A DNA stretch of 64,000 nt from assembly GCA_963995525.1 (NCBI GenBank), contig OZ023206.1, positions 70,296,270 to 70,360,269 on the forward strand, written 5' to 3'. Under the pieces are notes generated by a model. It ran no database searches. It was not told the origin of the DNA and saw only the letters and a list, made by a program, of their open reading frames with translations. The position numbers and the translations under genes are program-made. This document shows positions 32,709 through 43,069 of this stretch, one piece after another. The stretch is from Escarpia spicata (Eukaryota > Annelida > Polychaeta > Sabellida > Siboglinidae). Each line of letters opens with the position of its first letter. Positions within the stretch are counted from its first letter, which is position 1.

Positions 32709-35700
32709 CTATACGCGTATCGGCGCCGTGGTGACGCCGTCTTTGAGCACGCGGCGCATAGCGTAAAAGTAGCTCAGCGCCGCGCGCTCTTGAAGGTACT
32801 TCAGCAAGGACGAGTCCTTCACTTGAAAGCTGCGGTTCCAACCGACGCCGCTCCGCCGTTCGCGCAGCATGGCTAGGAAGGCGTCCTTGTCGATGGCGTC
32901 GTTCTGCCGCTTGCTCAGACCCTTCGTGCTGTACTTGTCGGTGGCGCCGAAACAATAGTACGTCTTGCTGCAAAGCGCGACGATGCCGTCGCCGGACCAC
33001 TCCTCTTTGAAGAGGCCCGGCGTGCGCTTGTCGAAGCGGCGTCGTTGCGCGCAGCAGAGGGGCGGCGCTTCCCACGCGCGTCCGGCGAGACGGCATTGCA
33101 CGTACGCGTCCGCGTCCGCGTGCGCGTCGCAGCACTCGGCAGGAAACCAGGCGCCGCGTTGAAGAAAGTAGCGTTCGCGCAGGGCCGGCGTCACCAGCTC
33201 TTCGACGTCGCGGCCAGCGAGGGCTATGTAGGCTGAGTCGGTGTCCATTGCGCAGTACTCGAACAGAGGAAGCTGGATGTAGACGGCGACGAAGTCGTAA
33301 AAGAACTCCAGCATCCTCAGTTTCGCGTACTGATAGACAAAGTAGCCGATCTGGACGGGCAGCGCGTAGCGGACAGTGCGCTTGTTCAGCGCCACCTCGT
33401 AGAGGGCGTCGGGCACGACAACGTCGAGCTGACGGAAGCGACGATCGTTGACGAGGTGGCTGGCGCCGACCGTCGTGCAGTATTTGATCTCCCGGTGGAG
33501 ATCGACGAGCGTAATCGTCTTCCCGTACGAGCTGTTCCCGAGCAGCTTAAACGTGTCGGCGATGATGTACTTATCGGGGTCGGTGTCGCCCTCGCGGCGC
33601 GCTTCGGACACCGCGTCGCCGAAGCGACGAAAGCACGCAATCGGCACGTACTCGATCACCTAATAGATGCGGTCGACGACGAGGCCGTGCGCCAGATACC
33701 ACTGCAGTAGGGGCGTCGCGAGTAGAATTTTCGTACCGAAAAAACTACCCACGAGTGTTCGCTGAGGTCGGGTCAGGAGGTTGTGCGCTTCCGCGTAGCG
33801 TCGCATAAAGGGGCTGAGAGCGTCGCGATCGATGCAGACGTTCTTAAAGATGGGCTGCATCTCGGCGAAGGTGGCGCGCACCGCGGTCGGCACGGCGTTG
33901 TCGCACTCGACCAGGCCGAACAGAGTGCCGTCGCGTACGCCCTCCAAGATCGTCGAGCGCGTAGGGGTGACGGGCCGCCACCGAGATTCGTCGGGCGGCG
34001 CAGGCGTCAACGGAGGCCGCACGGCGCGCCACTGGCTCTCCCACATTTCGACGACGGTGGCGAAACGGCGCAGGTAGGTCGTCACGGCGCGCGTCGCCGC
34101 ATACAGCTCGATCATCGGTCTACCGTTGACGGCGTTCGTCGGCTTCCCCGTGCACGGGCAGCCGTGGAAGTAGCAGCCGTGGAACTGGTAGGGATTTCCC
34201 GTTTCGCTAAACCAGCCGTCGACGCGGTACTTGCCGACACCGCTTTTCGCGTCCGTTAAGCAGGTGCCGTATGCGCACCACCGTCCGGCCGGCCACCCAC
34301 GTCAGCCACTGCACGGCCATACCACCGTAGCGGTGCACGCGCTCCGGCCGAAACGCGTTCTCCTCGCGGCGGCGCGTGTACCAGCCCATCGGCATCTCTT
34401 GCATGATCGCCCACAGATAAAGGGCGTTTGCGTCAAAGCCAACGATCGAGCGACAGGGGTGCGCCTCGTCGCGTCGCAGAAAGGTCACGCCTGCCTCGTG
34501 ATGACGAGCGAAGATGATCGAGGGACCGCCGACGATCTGCGATTGCAGGAGACGGTGACGGTCCTTATTCGGCTCGTTGAAGAGGGCAAAGGTGATCGAG
34601 GCCGGCAGATCGTTAAACAGATACAGTAGCGTCAGGCCGGGCACACTGATGGCGTCCTTAAACATGTCGATGCGACGCTCGCGATAGAACACGAACTGTT
34701 TGGCGACAGCCCCGAGAAACGGCACCACTTCTCTATTATTATACCACACAAGGAAGTCGCGCATCGTCGTCATGCCCTCGCCGCGCGTACGCCGCGGCGG
34801 AGATTACTTCCTGTTTCAGGTGGCTGTAGAAGGCTTCCCGCGGCGGCAGTTCGGTATCGTTCAATTTCGCCAGTACGTCGATATACTCGTACGGGAAGTA
34901 GCACTTCGTCACCGCGCAGCCGTACGCCTTCAGAAAGCGGTCGTAGCTGACGCCGGGGGCCAGGTAGTTCGTAATGTCCAGGAATTTCAGCGTCGACGTC
35001 GTCAGACACATATAGTTGTTCTGGCGCTTGATGGTGAACGCCGACGACGTATGCTGATCGGCGGAGGTCATGAGAAGGGGGGCCAAGTACTTTTTGACGA
35101 CGTTCATGTCGTACTTACCCGAATTAAATCCGAGGACGGGCAGCTTGCGCAGGTAGGTCCACCACAGGCGTTCGGCGAGCACGCTGTACGGCGACTTGGC
35201 CGCGTCTTCGGTGGGGGCGGCGCTCCGCCAGTCGTCGTCGAGCGCGTCGAGTGCGTCGAAGGTCGAATCGTACAGCGGACGAAGAAGCCGCTTCGCTCGT
35301 GGCCTCCAAGGCGGCAATCAGGCGCCGCGCGAGCTCGGCCGAATCGCCGGTCGTTACGAAACACTGCGCCGCCTCGTGGCCGGGCACGTTCGACGCGATG
35401 CACACGCTGAGCATCTCTTGACGGGCTAGCCACCGGCACTTGGCGGTGTCCGGCGGTAGGTCGGTATCAACGAAGTAGCACTCAAAGTCGAACGTCGCCC
35501 TGAACGGGTAGTAGCGCAGGCTGTCGTCCACGCAGACGCCCTCGTCCTCCGTCCTCCTCGTGGCGTCGCTACTCCCATAGGGTCGACCACAGGACTTTGG
35601 CGCACTTGCCGCACACGTACGTTTTCGTGTACATCGAGACGTCGCGTATATAGCAAAAGTGTGCTCCCCACACATTGATGTTCAGGGTCGTGGGGTGCGC

Positions 35701-36752
35701 GCCGAGCGATCGACGGACCAGTTCGGCGGTGTCGGCCTGCGTCAGGCGATAGACGATCACGTTGACGCCGAAGACCGCCTCCACCCGGTCCAGCGCGCTC
35801 ATGGGAATGCCGGCGGCGTGCGTCGTGCCGGTGGCTCTACAGTAGTCGTCGTATAGGCGCTTGGCGAGGGCCGTCAAACGGTCGACGTCGGCATCGCTGC
35901 CCGCCTCTAGGCGCCGCCTATGCAGCGCCAGACAGCGGAACAGGCATAGGTTGTCCGCGTAGGGGTCGCCTCGACGGTCTTTCGTCAGCGCGACGACGGA
36001 CTTGTTGACGCGCAGGTGGGCCGGAAGCTGCAGCGCGCCGTCGACGCAACCGATAGGATGATTTATGATGGCGTTCAGAAAGTAGGTCGCGTTCGTCACC
36101 AATTCGACGACCCAGCCCGAGCCGGGGCGCTGCGCGATCACGTACTGGAGAACGTCGCGCGTACGGACGGCCTCGAGGAAGCGCTCGAACGAACGCGCGT
36201 CGGTAACGAGAGCGGGCACTTCCAGGAGGCGGCCGCAACAATTACAGGATGAATGAAAATAACGGAGGCGCCCCGTCACCTTGTGGCGTAGAATAAACGC
36301 GTAGCTCACGTTGATCTTAAAGGAGCACGTTTGCGCCTCGAACATTCGTCTTAGGCGGGGTTCGAGCGCGCGCGTGTCCGGACAGTCGGTTAGTTGGAAA
36401 TTATAGCGGGATTGTATGCGGCCGCGCGCCACCGACGCCTGTATGCTCGACCAGTGCTCTTCGATGACTCGACGCAGTCCAGCCGCCAGTTCGCTAGGGG
36501 GCGGCACCGCCATCTCGTCGTCGTCGTCGTCAGGTGGTGGTGACACTACGCCGCGTGGCGCCTATTGAAAGGGCGACCGCATTTTGGGCACGAGCGTTCA
36601 TTCGCCCTTTCGCTGCCGCACGTTTGCGATGTTTTCGCGTGTTTCAATAAATTATAGCGTTTAGCGAAATAGGCGCCGCATTTTGGACATTGCGAACGAC
36701 TACAGGAGTGGCCCGCCAGAGCCTCTCGACCACACACGGGACAGTTCGGCAT
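32709..36752 (-). pseudogene. Protein-primed family B DNA polymerase (PolB), many breaks
   Basis: About 1,340 codons on the minus strand. From ATG 36752: two or three C2H2-type fingers (CPKCGAYFAKRYNLLKHAK). An N-terminal domain (36546-35569) contains DNLCLFRCLALH and NVWGAHFCYIRD. Exonuclease motifs follow: ExoI in ATFDFECYF and ExoII in VLGFNSGKYD. Polymerase motif A is VGFDANALYLWA, B is KLLGNSSYGKT and C is YCAMDTDSAYI. A Cys-rich FHGCYFHGCPC block lies between A and B. These identify the protein-primed PolB that replicates Polintons. Breaks: frame changes near 36550, 35280, 34785 and 34240, stops at about 35569 and 33660 (TAG, same frame). It is clearly inactive. The N-terminal domain may be OTU-like. 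Confidence 0.95.
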
Positions 36753-37830
36753 AGCTGCTGCTGCTTTTATTTTTAGCCCTTCCCGCCGCCACTCTCCGAC
36801 TAGCCGAAGACGACGGCGCGCCGTCTCTTATACAGGACGGAGGGCCATTCTAATTGGCTGGCTGACTTGACGGACGCGGGAAGGCATCTTTTTATTATTA
36901 GGACCCTTCTGTTTTGTTGTAGAAGAATTTGGCGCGCCGATGTAACAACGGTTTCAACGCTTTATTAAGCGACGCACGCGTTGTTATTATTCGCAAACAG
37001 CATTGTTCAATTAAAGGCCCTTGCTGATGATGGCGCTTTGTAGGCGGGCCGGGACATTCAACGATTTATTACTGTTGTGCTATGACTCAGGGTGGCGCCT
37101 ATTCAACGCTTTTATTATTGCGAAAAACCGATGTAACAAATGAATACGTTTTATTAAGCGACGACTTATTTCGCAAGGAGTTTATTATTAAGTATAGTGT
37201 TCGTTTAAGCAGCAGCATGATGTTCAGGACGACATAATTCGCAAGCAATTCAACTTTGACTGGCCTGTGATGCGGGCGGCACGTTTATTAGACGACGGAA
37301 CATTGGTTTTTTCAATGGCGGGAATTTTTTTCAACGCTTTTATTATTGTCGACGAGAAACCGATGTAACAAATGAATACGTTTTCACCGTTTTATTCACC
37401 AACGACATAATTCGCAAGCAGTATTGTGTTCAATTCAACAAGCAAGAAAGCGATCTATATAGACAGCTCTATTTATTAATAATGTTCATCAAACAGCACG
37501 CACTATTCAGCGACGAGTGATGCGGGCGGCACGTTTATTAGACGACGGGACATGGGTTTTTTCAATGGCTGCAATTTTTTCAACGCTTTTATTATTGTCG
37601 ACGAGAAACCGATGTAACAAATGAATACGTTTTCAACGTTTTATTCACCGACGACATAATTCGCAAGCAGTATTGTGTTCAATTCAACAAGCAAGAAAGC
37701 GACCTATATAGAGCTCTATTTATTTATAATGTTCATCAAACAGTACGCACTATTCAGCGACGATCGATATAGTGTTCTTTAAGCACTCTTTATTATTATT
37801 ATTAAGTATAGTGTTCGTTTAAGCAGCAGC
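36753..37830. other. AT-rich noncoding spacer of the Polinton
   Basis: No gene. It is rich in TTTATTATTA and AACGCTTTTATT motifs, sharply AT-richer than the coding block to its left, and ends in two ~250-bp direct repeats. It may hold the promoter of the polymerase gene. Confidence 0.6.
37269..37768. repeat. Two tandem 250-bp repeats
   Basis: The unit starting GATGCGGGCGGCACGTTTAT occurs at 37269 and 37519. Both contain CGATGTAACAAATGAATACG and TCGCAAGCAGTATTGTGTTC and differ at only a few positions. A diverged partial unit lies upstream (about 36940-37200). Confidence 0.9.
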
Positions 37831-37837
37831 TTAATGT

Positions 37838-38454
37838 TCAGCGATCGATGCCTTCCGCCACGTCAAGGCCGCTCCTTCGGAGCAAATACTCCTGGGTGGC
37901 CGCCTCCAGCATGGCGCACTCGATGACGTCGTTCCAATCCGTGGTAAGTAACCAATCTGACACATATTTGATGAGGACAATCTCGGGCCGGTCTGCCCCA
38001 TGCGGCCGCTCAGGATGTGCACTAATTGTGTAAAGCACGGCAGCAAGGAGCGCGCCGTGTAAAACGTCAGGACGGGCTGAAAATACCGCCTAAGCAGGTC
38101 GCCCACATCGTCGTACACGCGCAGGTAGTGGCGTTTCGGTCGACCCGCACGGTAGCCGGCTATGTGAACGTACGGACAGCCTTCGTTGGGGGCGCACTCA
38201 CCGCAGCTGGCTCGCCCCCGGTCCAATATGCCGTCGCCTATCCACTCCGCAAAGGCCTCCAGGAGGCACCTCTCGTGTTCCGAGATTAACGAGAGAGGCG
38301 AGGCCAGACGCGGCGGCGGCGGCATCTCCGGCGACACGGTGGACCCCTCGTCGATGACGTACGGGAATAAACTTGCGTACGTCGGTGGCGTCGTCGTCAT
38401 CGTCGTCGCCCCGGAAAAGGCATCGGCGTATGATCGCATGGCTGCGTCCGACAT
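37838..38454 (-). pseudogene. Unrecognised Polinton ORF, frameshift near C-terminus
   Basis: Minus-strand gene; a likely start is the Met at 38454 (MSDAAMRSYADAF), though the frame is open to 38547. Visible segments: a Pro/Ser/Thr-rich N-terminal region, SEHERCLLEAFAEWIGDGIL, a small Cys cluster (CGECAPNEGCPYVH), and KRHYLRVYDDVGDLLRRYFQ. After a frame change near 38000 it ends with KYVSDWLLTTDWNDVIECAM and QEYLLRRSGLDVAEGID. The alternating helical segments with Trp suggest a mostly helical protein of ~205 residues. I do not recognise the family. The codon use and GC content match the other element genes, and the frame is long, so it is probably real. Confidence 0.6.
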
Positions 38455-38792
38455 AATCAGTACCTTCTCCAACACGGAGTCGAGTGCTCGATCGCGCGCC
38501 GCCGGATTGGCCTGCAGAATAAATATTATTATTAGTATTATAGTCACACGCCGTTTAGTCGGTCTTTGGCAGAGAACGCTTCAATGTCCGATAGTCGGCC
38601 GCCACATCGAGTAGGGCCACTATGACGGGGCCAGCTAGATCAGGCCTGGCGTTGGCCAGACGTGCCGCAGCAGTGATCGATTTTATGGCGCCCAAGAGAC
38701 AAGATTTAACAAGATTGCCAACCAGAAAATTACTCTGGATGGCAGTTGGACAAGGAAGCCTTTTGGCTTATCGAGAGTCCAATACTTTTTAT

Positions 38793-41560
38793 CTACATGT
38801 ATCCCGCCTTTTTAAGGTGTGTGTCGATTTTATTTTTAAGCATATTCACGCTACTAGCACCAACACAATCAGGAGATAATCTGTTCCATTCATTTACAGT
38901 CCTTTGTGAGAATGAGAACTTTCTTATATCTAATCTACACTGCTCCTTTACTAATGTAGCTTCATGTCCTCTGGTCCTTCTATCTTTCTTAACTGAGAAA
39001 AAAATGTTTCTTTCAATATTTTCATAACCATTCAATATTTTAAACACTTCTATGTGATCTCCTCTCAATCTCCTGGTCTCTAATGTTGTTAAACCACATT
39101 CTTTTAGGCGTATTTCATAACTAAGATCCCTCAGATTTGGTATAATTTTAGTCGCTCTCCTCTGTACTCTTTCTAGCATATCTATGTCCTTCTTGCGATA
39201 TGGCCTCCATGCTTGTATACAATATTCTAAATGAGGCCTCACTATTGTTTTGTACAGCGGTACTATGAATTCTTTTTTCTTATACGCTATATTTCGCCTA
39301 ATTAATCCAAGAATTTGATTTCCCTTTGACGCTGCAATTCCGCACTGCTCTGAAACCTTCATATCAGCACTAATGGTTAACCCTAAGTCCTTTTCTTTTA
39401 CAGTAGTACTTAGAACAGTACCCCCCATTTTATATTTTACCTCTTCATTCCCATGACCTGTGTGGAGGCATTTACATTTCCCAAAATTGAACAGCATTTG
39501 CCACTTTTCAGACCATTTGATCAACCTATCAAGATCATCTTTAATCCTTCTAAACACTTTTGTATCATCCGCAAATTTTAACACCTTGCTTGTTATATCA
39601 TCGTCCAAATCGTTGATATATATTAAGAATAATATAGGTCCTAGTACTGATCCCTGTGGTACCCCACTCAATACCGATTTCCAGTTTGAAGCTTCCCCAT
39701 CAACTACTACACGTTGTCTTCTGTCATTCAGCCATTTTTCTATCCAGTTTATTATACCATTTCCTATCCCATGGGCCTTTAGCTTAAGGAGTAATCTTTG
39801 ATGTGGTACTTTGTCGAAAGCTTTTTGAAAACCTAAATAAATGATATCTACTGGTGATCCCTCATCTACCCACCTAGTGATGTCTTCCAAAAAACATTAC
39901 ATATTTGTTAAGCATGACCTCGCTTTTAAAAACCCATGTTGAGATGGGTTTATCAAGTTATGTTTAACAAGAAAATCCACCATGTGATCTTTAATTAATC
40001 TTTCTAATAATTTGCAAATCACTGATGTTAAACTCACTGGTCTATAGTTCTCTGACTTGTTTCTCGAACCTTTTTTAAATAACGGTATAATGTTTGCCTC
40101 TTTCCATTCTAAAGGAACCATTCCCTCTTCTAATGACAAATTGAAAACTGTTGCAAGCGGTGCGCTAATTTGTTCTACAATTTCCAATAGTAGTTTGGTC
40201 GGAATCCCGTCCACTCCAGGTAATTTATTATCCTTCATAGCCCTTATTTTCTTAGCTACCATTTCCGAGGTTACAACTAACTGTCCTAAATAGTCTGAAT
40301 CTGCCCCCTTGAACTTAGCCTCTGGTACTGGCAGTGAACTAATATCTTCCCTGGTAAACACTGAACTAAAATACTCATTCAGGTCTTCTGCCATTAACAA
40401 TCCCTCTGATATTGTATTTCCAGCACTATCTTCTAGAGGACCGACCTTATCCTGAACTTTCTGTTTGCTTCGAATATACGCATAAAAACTCTTACTGTCA
40501 TGTTTTATATTATTAGCTAATTTTTTTTTATAGCTTCTCTTTGAATTTCTAATTTCAGCTGTAGCTTGATTAAGTGCTTCTTTATAAATGTTGTAGTCTT
40601 CATAATTTCCAGTACATCTATATGACTTCCACATCATTTGTTTATACTAAATTTTTCTAATGGCTTCTTTCGATAAGCGTTTCTTTTTAGACCGTTTCCC
40701 TTGTTTTTTGAAAGGTACAAATTTATCGACTATGCACTTAATTTCACTATTTAAGATATTCCAGCATTCGGTTGCTGTCTTATTCTTCAGTGTGTTATTC
40801 CAGTCTATCTTTGCTAAATATTTCCTCATGTCCTTATACCTTCCTTTGTGGAAATTTCTCCTATACTGCTTTTTACTATTCCTTTCTGATTTTACTTTGA
40901 TGGTAAAATGTATCTGGTTGTGATCACTACTCCCCAGTGGCTCACATATCTTGACATTGTCAACTAATTCTTTCTGTGAGGACAACACTAAGTCTAACAC
41001 ATTCTCTCCCCTGGTTGGTTCTAGCACATGTTGAGAAAGGAAACTATCTTGTACTAAAACTAAAAACTTGTGGTCCTCACTCCCCATACTCTGTAGAGAT
41101 TTCCATTGTATATGCCCATGGTTAAAGTCCCCCATAATAATACAGTTCCGTTTGCTTACTTCCCTTATAGCGTTTTGTATTTTTTCATTCTCTTCTATGC
41201 TTATGTTTGGACTTCGATAAACTAACCCAACTGTTAACGTTGAGTTTCCTGTAACTATGTTACACCAAACAGCTTCTTCGCAATCTGCTTCTCTTTCTAA
41301 TTTTATTTCATCAGCTTGGATAGATTCTTTAATATATAAAAATAACTCCACCTCCCTTTCTTCCTATTCTATCTTTCCTAAACATTACATATCCTGTTAG
41401 TCCCAATTCGGCATCTGATATATCAGTGGTGGCCCACGATTCGGTTATACCTATTATGTGAGGGTCAATATCTTCTACCATAATGTTTAGTTCACTTCTT
41501 TTGTTTACTATGCTCCTTGCATTTAAACAAATGCATTTATATCCTGATTCAGAACAGTTG
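38793..41560 (-). pseudogene. CR1 ORF2: endonuclease and reverse transcriptase, broken
   Basis: The endonuclease starts near 41550 (CLNARSIVNKRSELN, then ITESWATT with the catalytic Glu) and, after a T-run frameshift near 41345, continues with VGLVYRSPN, IIMGDFNHGHI and GSSDHNQIHF. The linker and RT follow: NKLPGVDGIPTKLLL, NYRPVSLTSVICKLLERL, YLGFQKAFDKVPH, GVPQGSVLGPILFLIYIND and the catalytic FADDTKV, then the CR1 tail KKDIDMLERVQRRATKII. Two further breaks are near 40640 and 39895. The protein nicks target DNA and reverse-transcribes the element RNA there. Few lesions suggest relatively recent insertion. Confidence 0.92.
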
Positions 41561-41645
41561 TCCAGGCTGTTCTTTGCCGATTTATTTCTGCTGTCTTTAT
41601 CTATGCCTCCAGTTTCAGGCTTCTCTGTGAATCCCCCCTGCGAAT

Positions 41646-42785
41646 CTAGTTTAAATAGATGCAGCCTGTCCCACTGTCAACAGATTGCAGCAAGTTCTCT
41701 GAGAAAACTGCTGCCCCCTTTCCACTTAGATGTAGGCCATCTCTCATGTACATATCTTCCCTCCCAACAAAGTATCCCCATAAAACTACGAATCCCACCC
41801 CCTCTTCTTTACACATCTGCTCAACTAGTGCGTTGATCGCCATCCTCTTGCAGTTTCTATATGTCGGCCCCCTTCCTCCCATTACTGGCAAAATTCCTGA
41901 GAGGATAATCTGTTCTACTAATAGTGCGTACTGTATAGACCCTCCCTTGCCATGCCCCAGTACCTTCTCTACCCTTTCAGTTACATGTTCTATCCTAGCC
42001 CCCGGTAGACAAACAACGACGTCCTCCCCCTCGCTTAGAGTCTTATCTGTCTTTCTCATAATCGAATCGCCCATAAACACCCTCTCTTTCCTCATTGCTC
42101 CCTCAATCACTGCCTCAGTGTAGCTCTTTCTACGGTTTGCATCTGTCTGGTTGTAATCTTGTTCCCCTGTCTTCTGCTCTCCCGTCACAATCTCGTCCGT
42201 TCCATTCTTTCCTGACGCTGTTTCTCTTGTCACCTTTCTTCCTGTCATCGTCCCTCCCGACTTCTCTTCTGTCACATGTTCTCTCACTTCCTTTCTTCCC
42301 GTCATCTTTCCTCCCATTGCATTTCCTTCTCTCCTCTCCCGTCTCTTTTTCCCTCCTACCTCTTTCTCTACGGTCACTTTCTCTCCTGCCACCTTCACAC
42401 CTGTCACATTTCCTGCCGTCGATCCTCCACTTTCTTCCCCTCCGATCACCTTCCCTCCTCTCAGTCTCCTTTCCTCGGTCTTGTTGCCACTACTCTGCTC
42501 CTTCAGTTTCACAGTATTCCCAACTTTATCCCTGTCGTCTCTCTCCATTCCGTCTGTCTCCTTGCTGATTCTCATCTCCATCCCCTTCACAATATCTACC
42601 AACCTAGCTACCTCTTTCTCCAGACATTTCACCTTCCAACACCCCACGCACTGAAAGGTGAATCCCTCTTCCTTGGTTTCTGTCCATGACTTCGTACAGC
42701 CGGATAAGGCAAAATCTACCCAACTGTGGCAGTCGTCGCACACTAAGTGTCTCTTTGCCTTGACTTGCCGCTTGCAAGGCGCCAT
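41646..42785 (-). CDS. CR1 ORF1: PHD-like finger plus SGNH esterase domain
   Basis: 379 codons, uninterrupted. The N-terminus has a Cys/His cluster (CDDCHSWVDFALSGC, then FQCVGCWKVKC) resembling the PHD-type finger of CR1 ORF1 proteins, then a short coiled coil (LEKEVARLVDIVKGMEMRIS). A long low-complexity Gly/Glu/Lys/Thr stretch follows. The C-terminal part has the SGNH-hydrolase blocks: GDSIMR (nucleophile Ser), a Gly block, and MYMRDGLHLSGKGAAVF with the Asp-x-x-His pair. Esterase-type ORF1 proteins are known in CR1/L2 elements, where they bind RNA and possibly membranes. This is the best-preserved gene of the insertion. Confidence 0.85.
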   Translation of the reverse strand: MAPCKRQVKAKRHLVCDDCHSWVDFALSGCTKSWTETKEEGFTFQCVGCWKVKCLEKEVARLVDIVKGMEMRISKETDGMERDDRDKVGNTVKLKEQSSGNKTEERRLRGGKVIGGEESGGSTAGNVTGVKVAGEKVTVEKEVGGKKRRERREGNAMGGKMTGRKEVREHVTEEKSGGTMTGRKVTRETASGKNGTDEIVTGEQKTGEQDYNQTDANRRKSYTEAVIEGAMRKERVFMGDSIMRKTDKTLSEGEDVVVCLPGARIEHVTERVEKVLGHGKGGSIQYALLVEQIILSGILPVMGGRGPTYRNCKRMAINALVEQMCKEEGVGFVVLWGYFVGREDMYMRDGLHLSGKGAAVFSENLLQSVDSGTGCIYLN

Positions 42786-42790
42786 ATCAG

Positions 42791-43069
42791 AATTTATTTA
42801 ATAATGATGACGATGCACATCCTGCGGGACACAAAGAAGGGCGACCGTTAATGGCGCACGACGCAGACTGCCACGAGCGGTCTTCGTCCATTCTACAGCA
42901 CGAAGAAGCGCAAAGGGGTTAATCACTCGCTCCTCCCTAAATCGTCGTGTTTTTGCCGCGGCGTAAACTGTAACGGCATGGTGACGACGCTGGTCTGACT
43001 ATCATACGATGGCGCCGCCTATTCTGCAGCACAACAACAACAAAAGCAGTTATTTAAGCAAAACAAACA
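42791..43069. other. Polinton noncoding spacer
   Basis: GC-rich, no gene; lies downstream of the RPA-like ORF. Possible 3' untranslated region. Confidence 0.5.

Larger units (their letters stand above)
38701..42790 (-). mobile_element. CR1-like non-LTR retrotransposon inserted in the Polinton
   Basis: Two minus-strand ORFs in CR1 order: ORF1 (42785-41646) and an endonuclease/RT ORF2 (about 41560-38793), then a 3' end with the tail seen in the other copies (GGCAATCTTGTTAAATCTTG on the minus strand). The AT-rich composition contrasts with the Polinton on both sides. The 5' end is placed at the start of ORF1 because GC-rich element-like sequence resumes just beyond. A GGCGCC occurs at both edges (near 38688 and 42780) but is palindromic and too short to call a target duplication with confidence. 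Confidence 0.9.

Noticed and set aside
34700..35410. A 236-codon plus-strand frame inside the polymerase region
   Set aside because: Antisense to exonuclease-domain coding sequence with recognisable motifs on the other strand.
42095..42689. Ser/Leu/Pro-rich plus-strand frames over CR1 ORF1
   Set aside because: Complement of the Gly/Glu/Lys-rich low-complexity part of ORF1.
38688..42785. GGCGCC at both edges of the CR1 insertion as a target duplication
   Set aside because: Six-base palindrome common in this GC-rich element; not convincing as a duplication.
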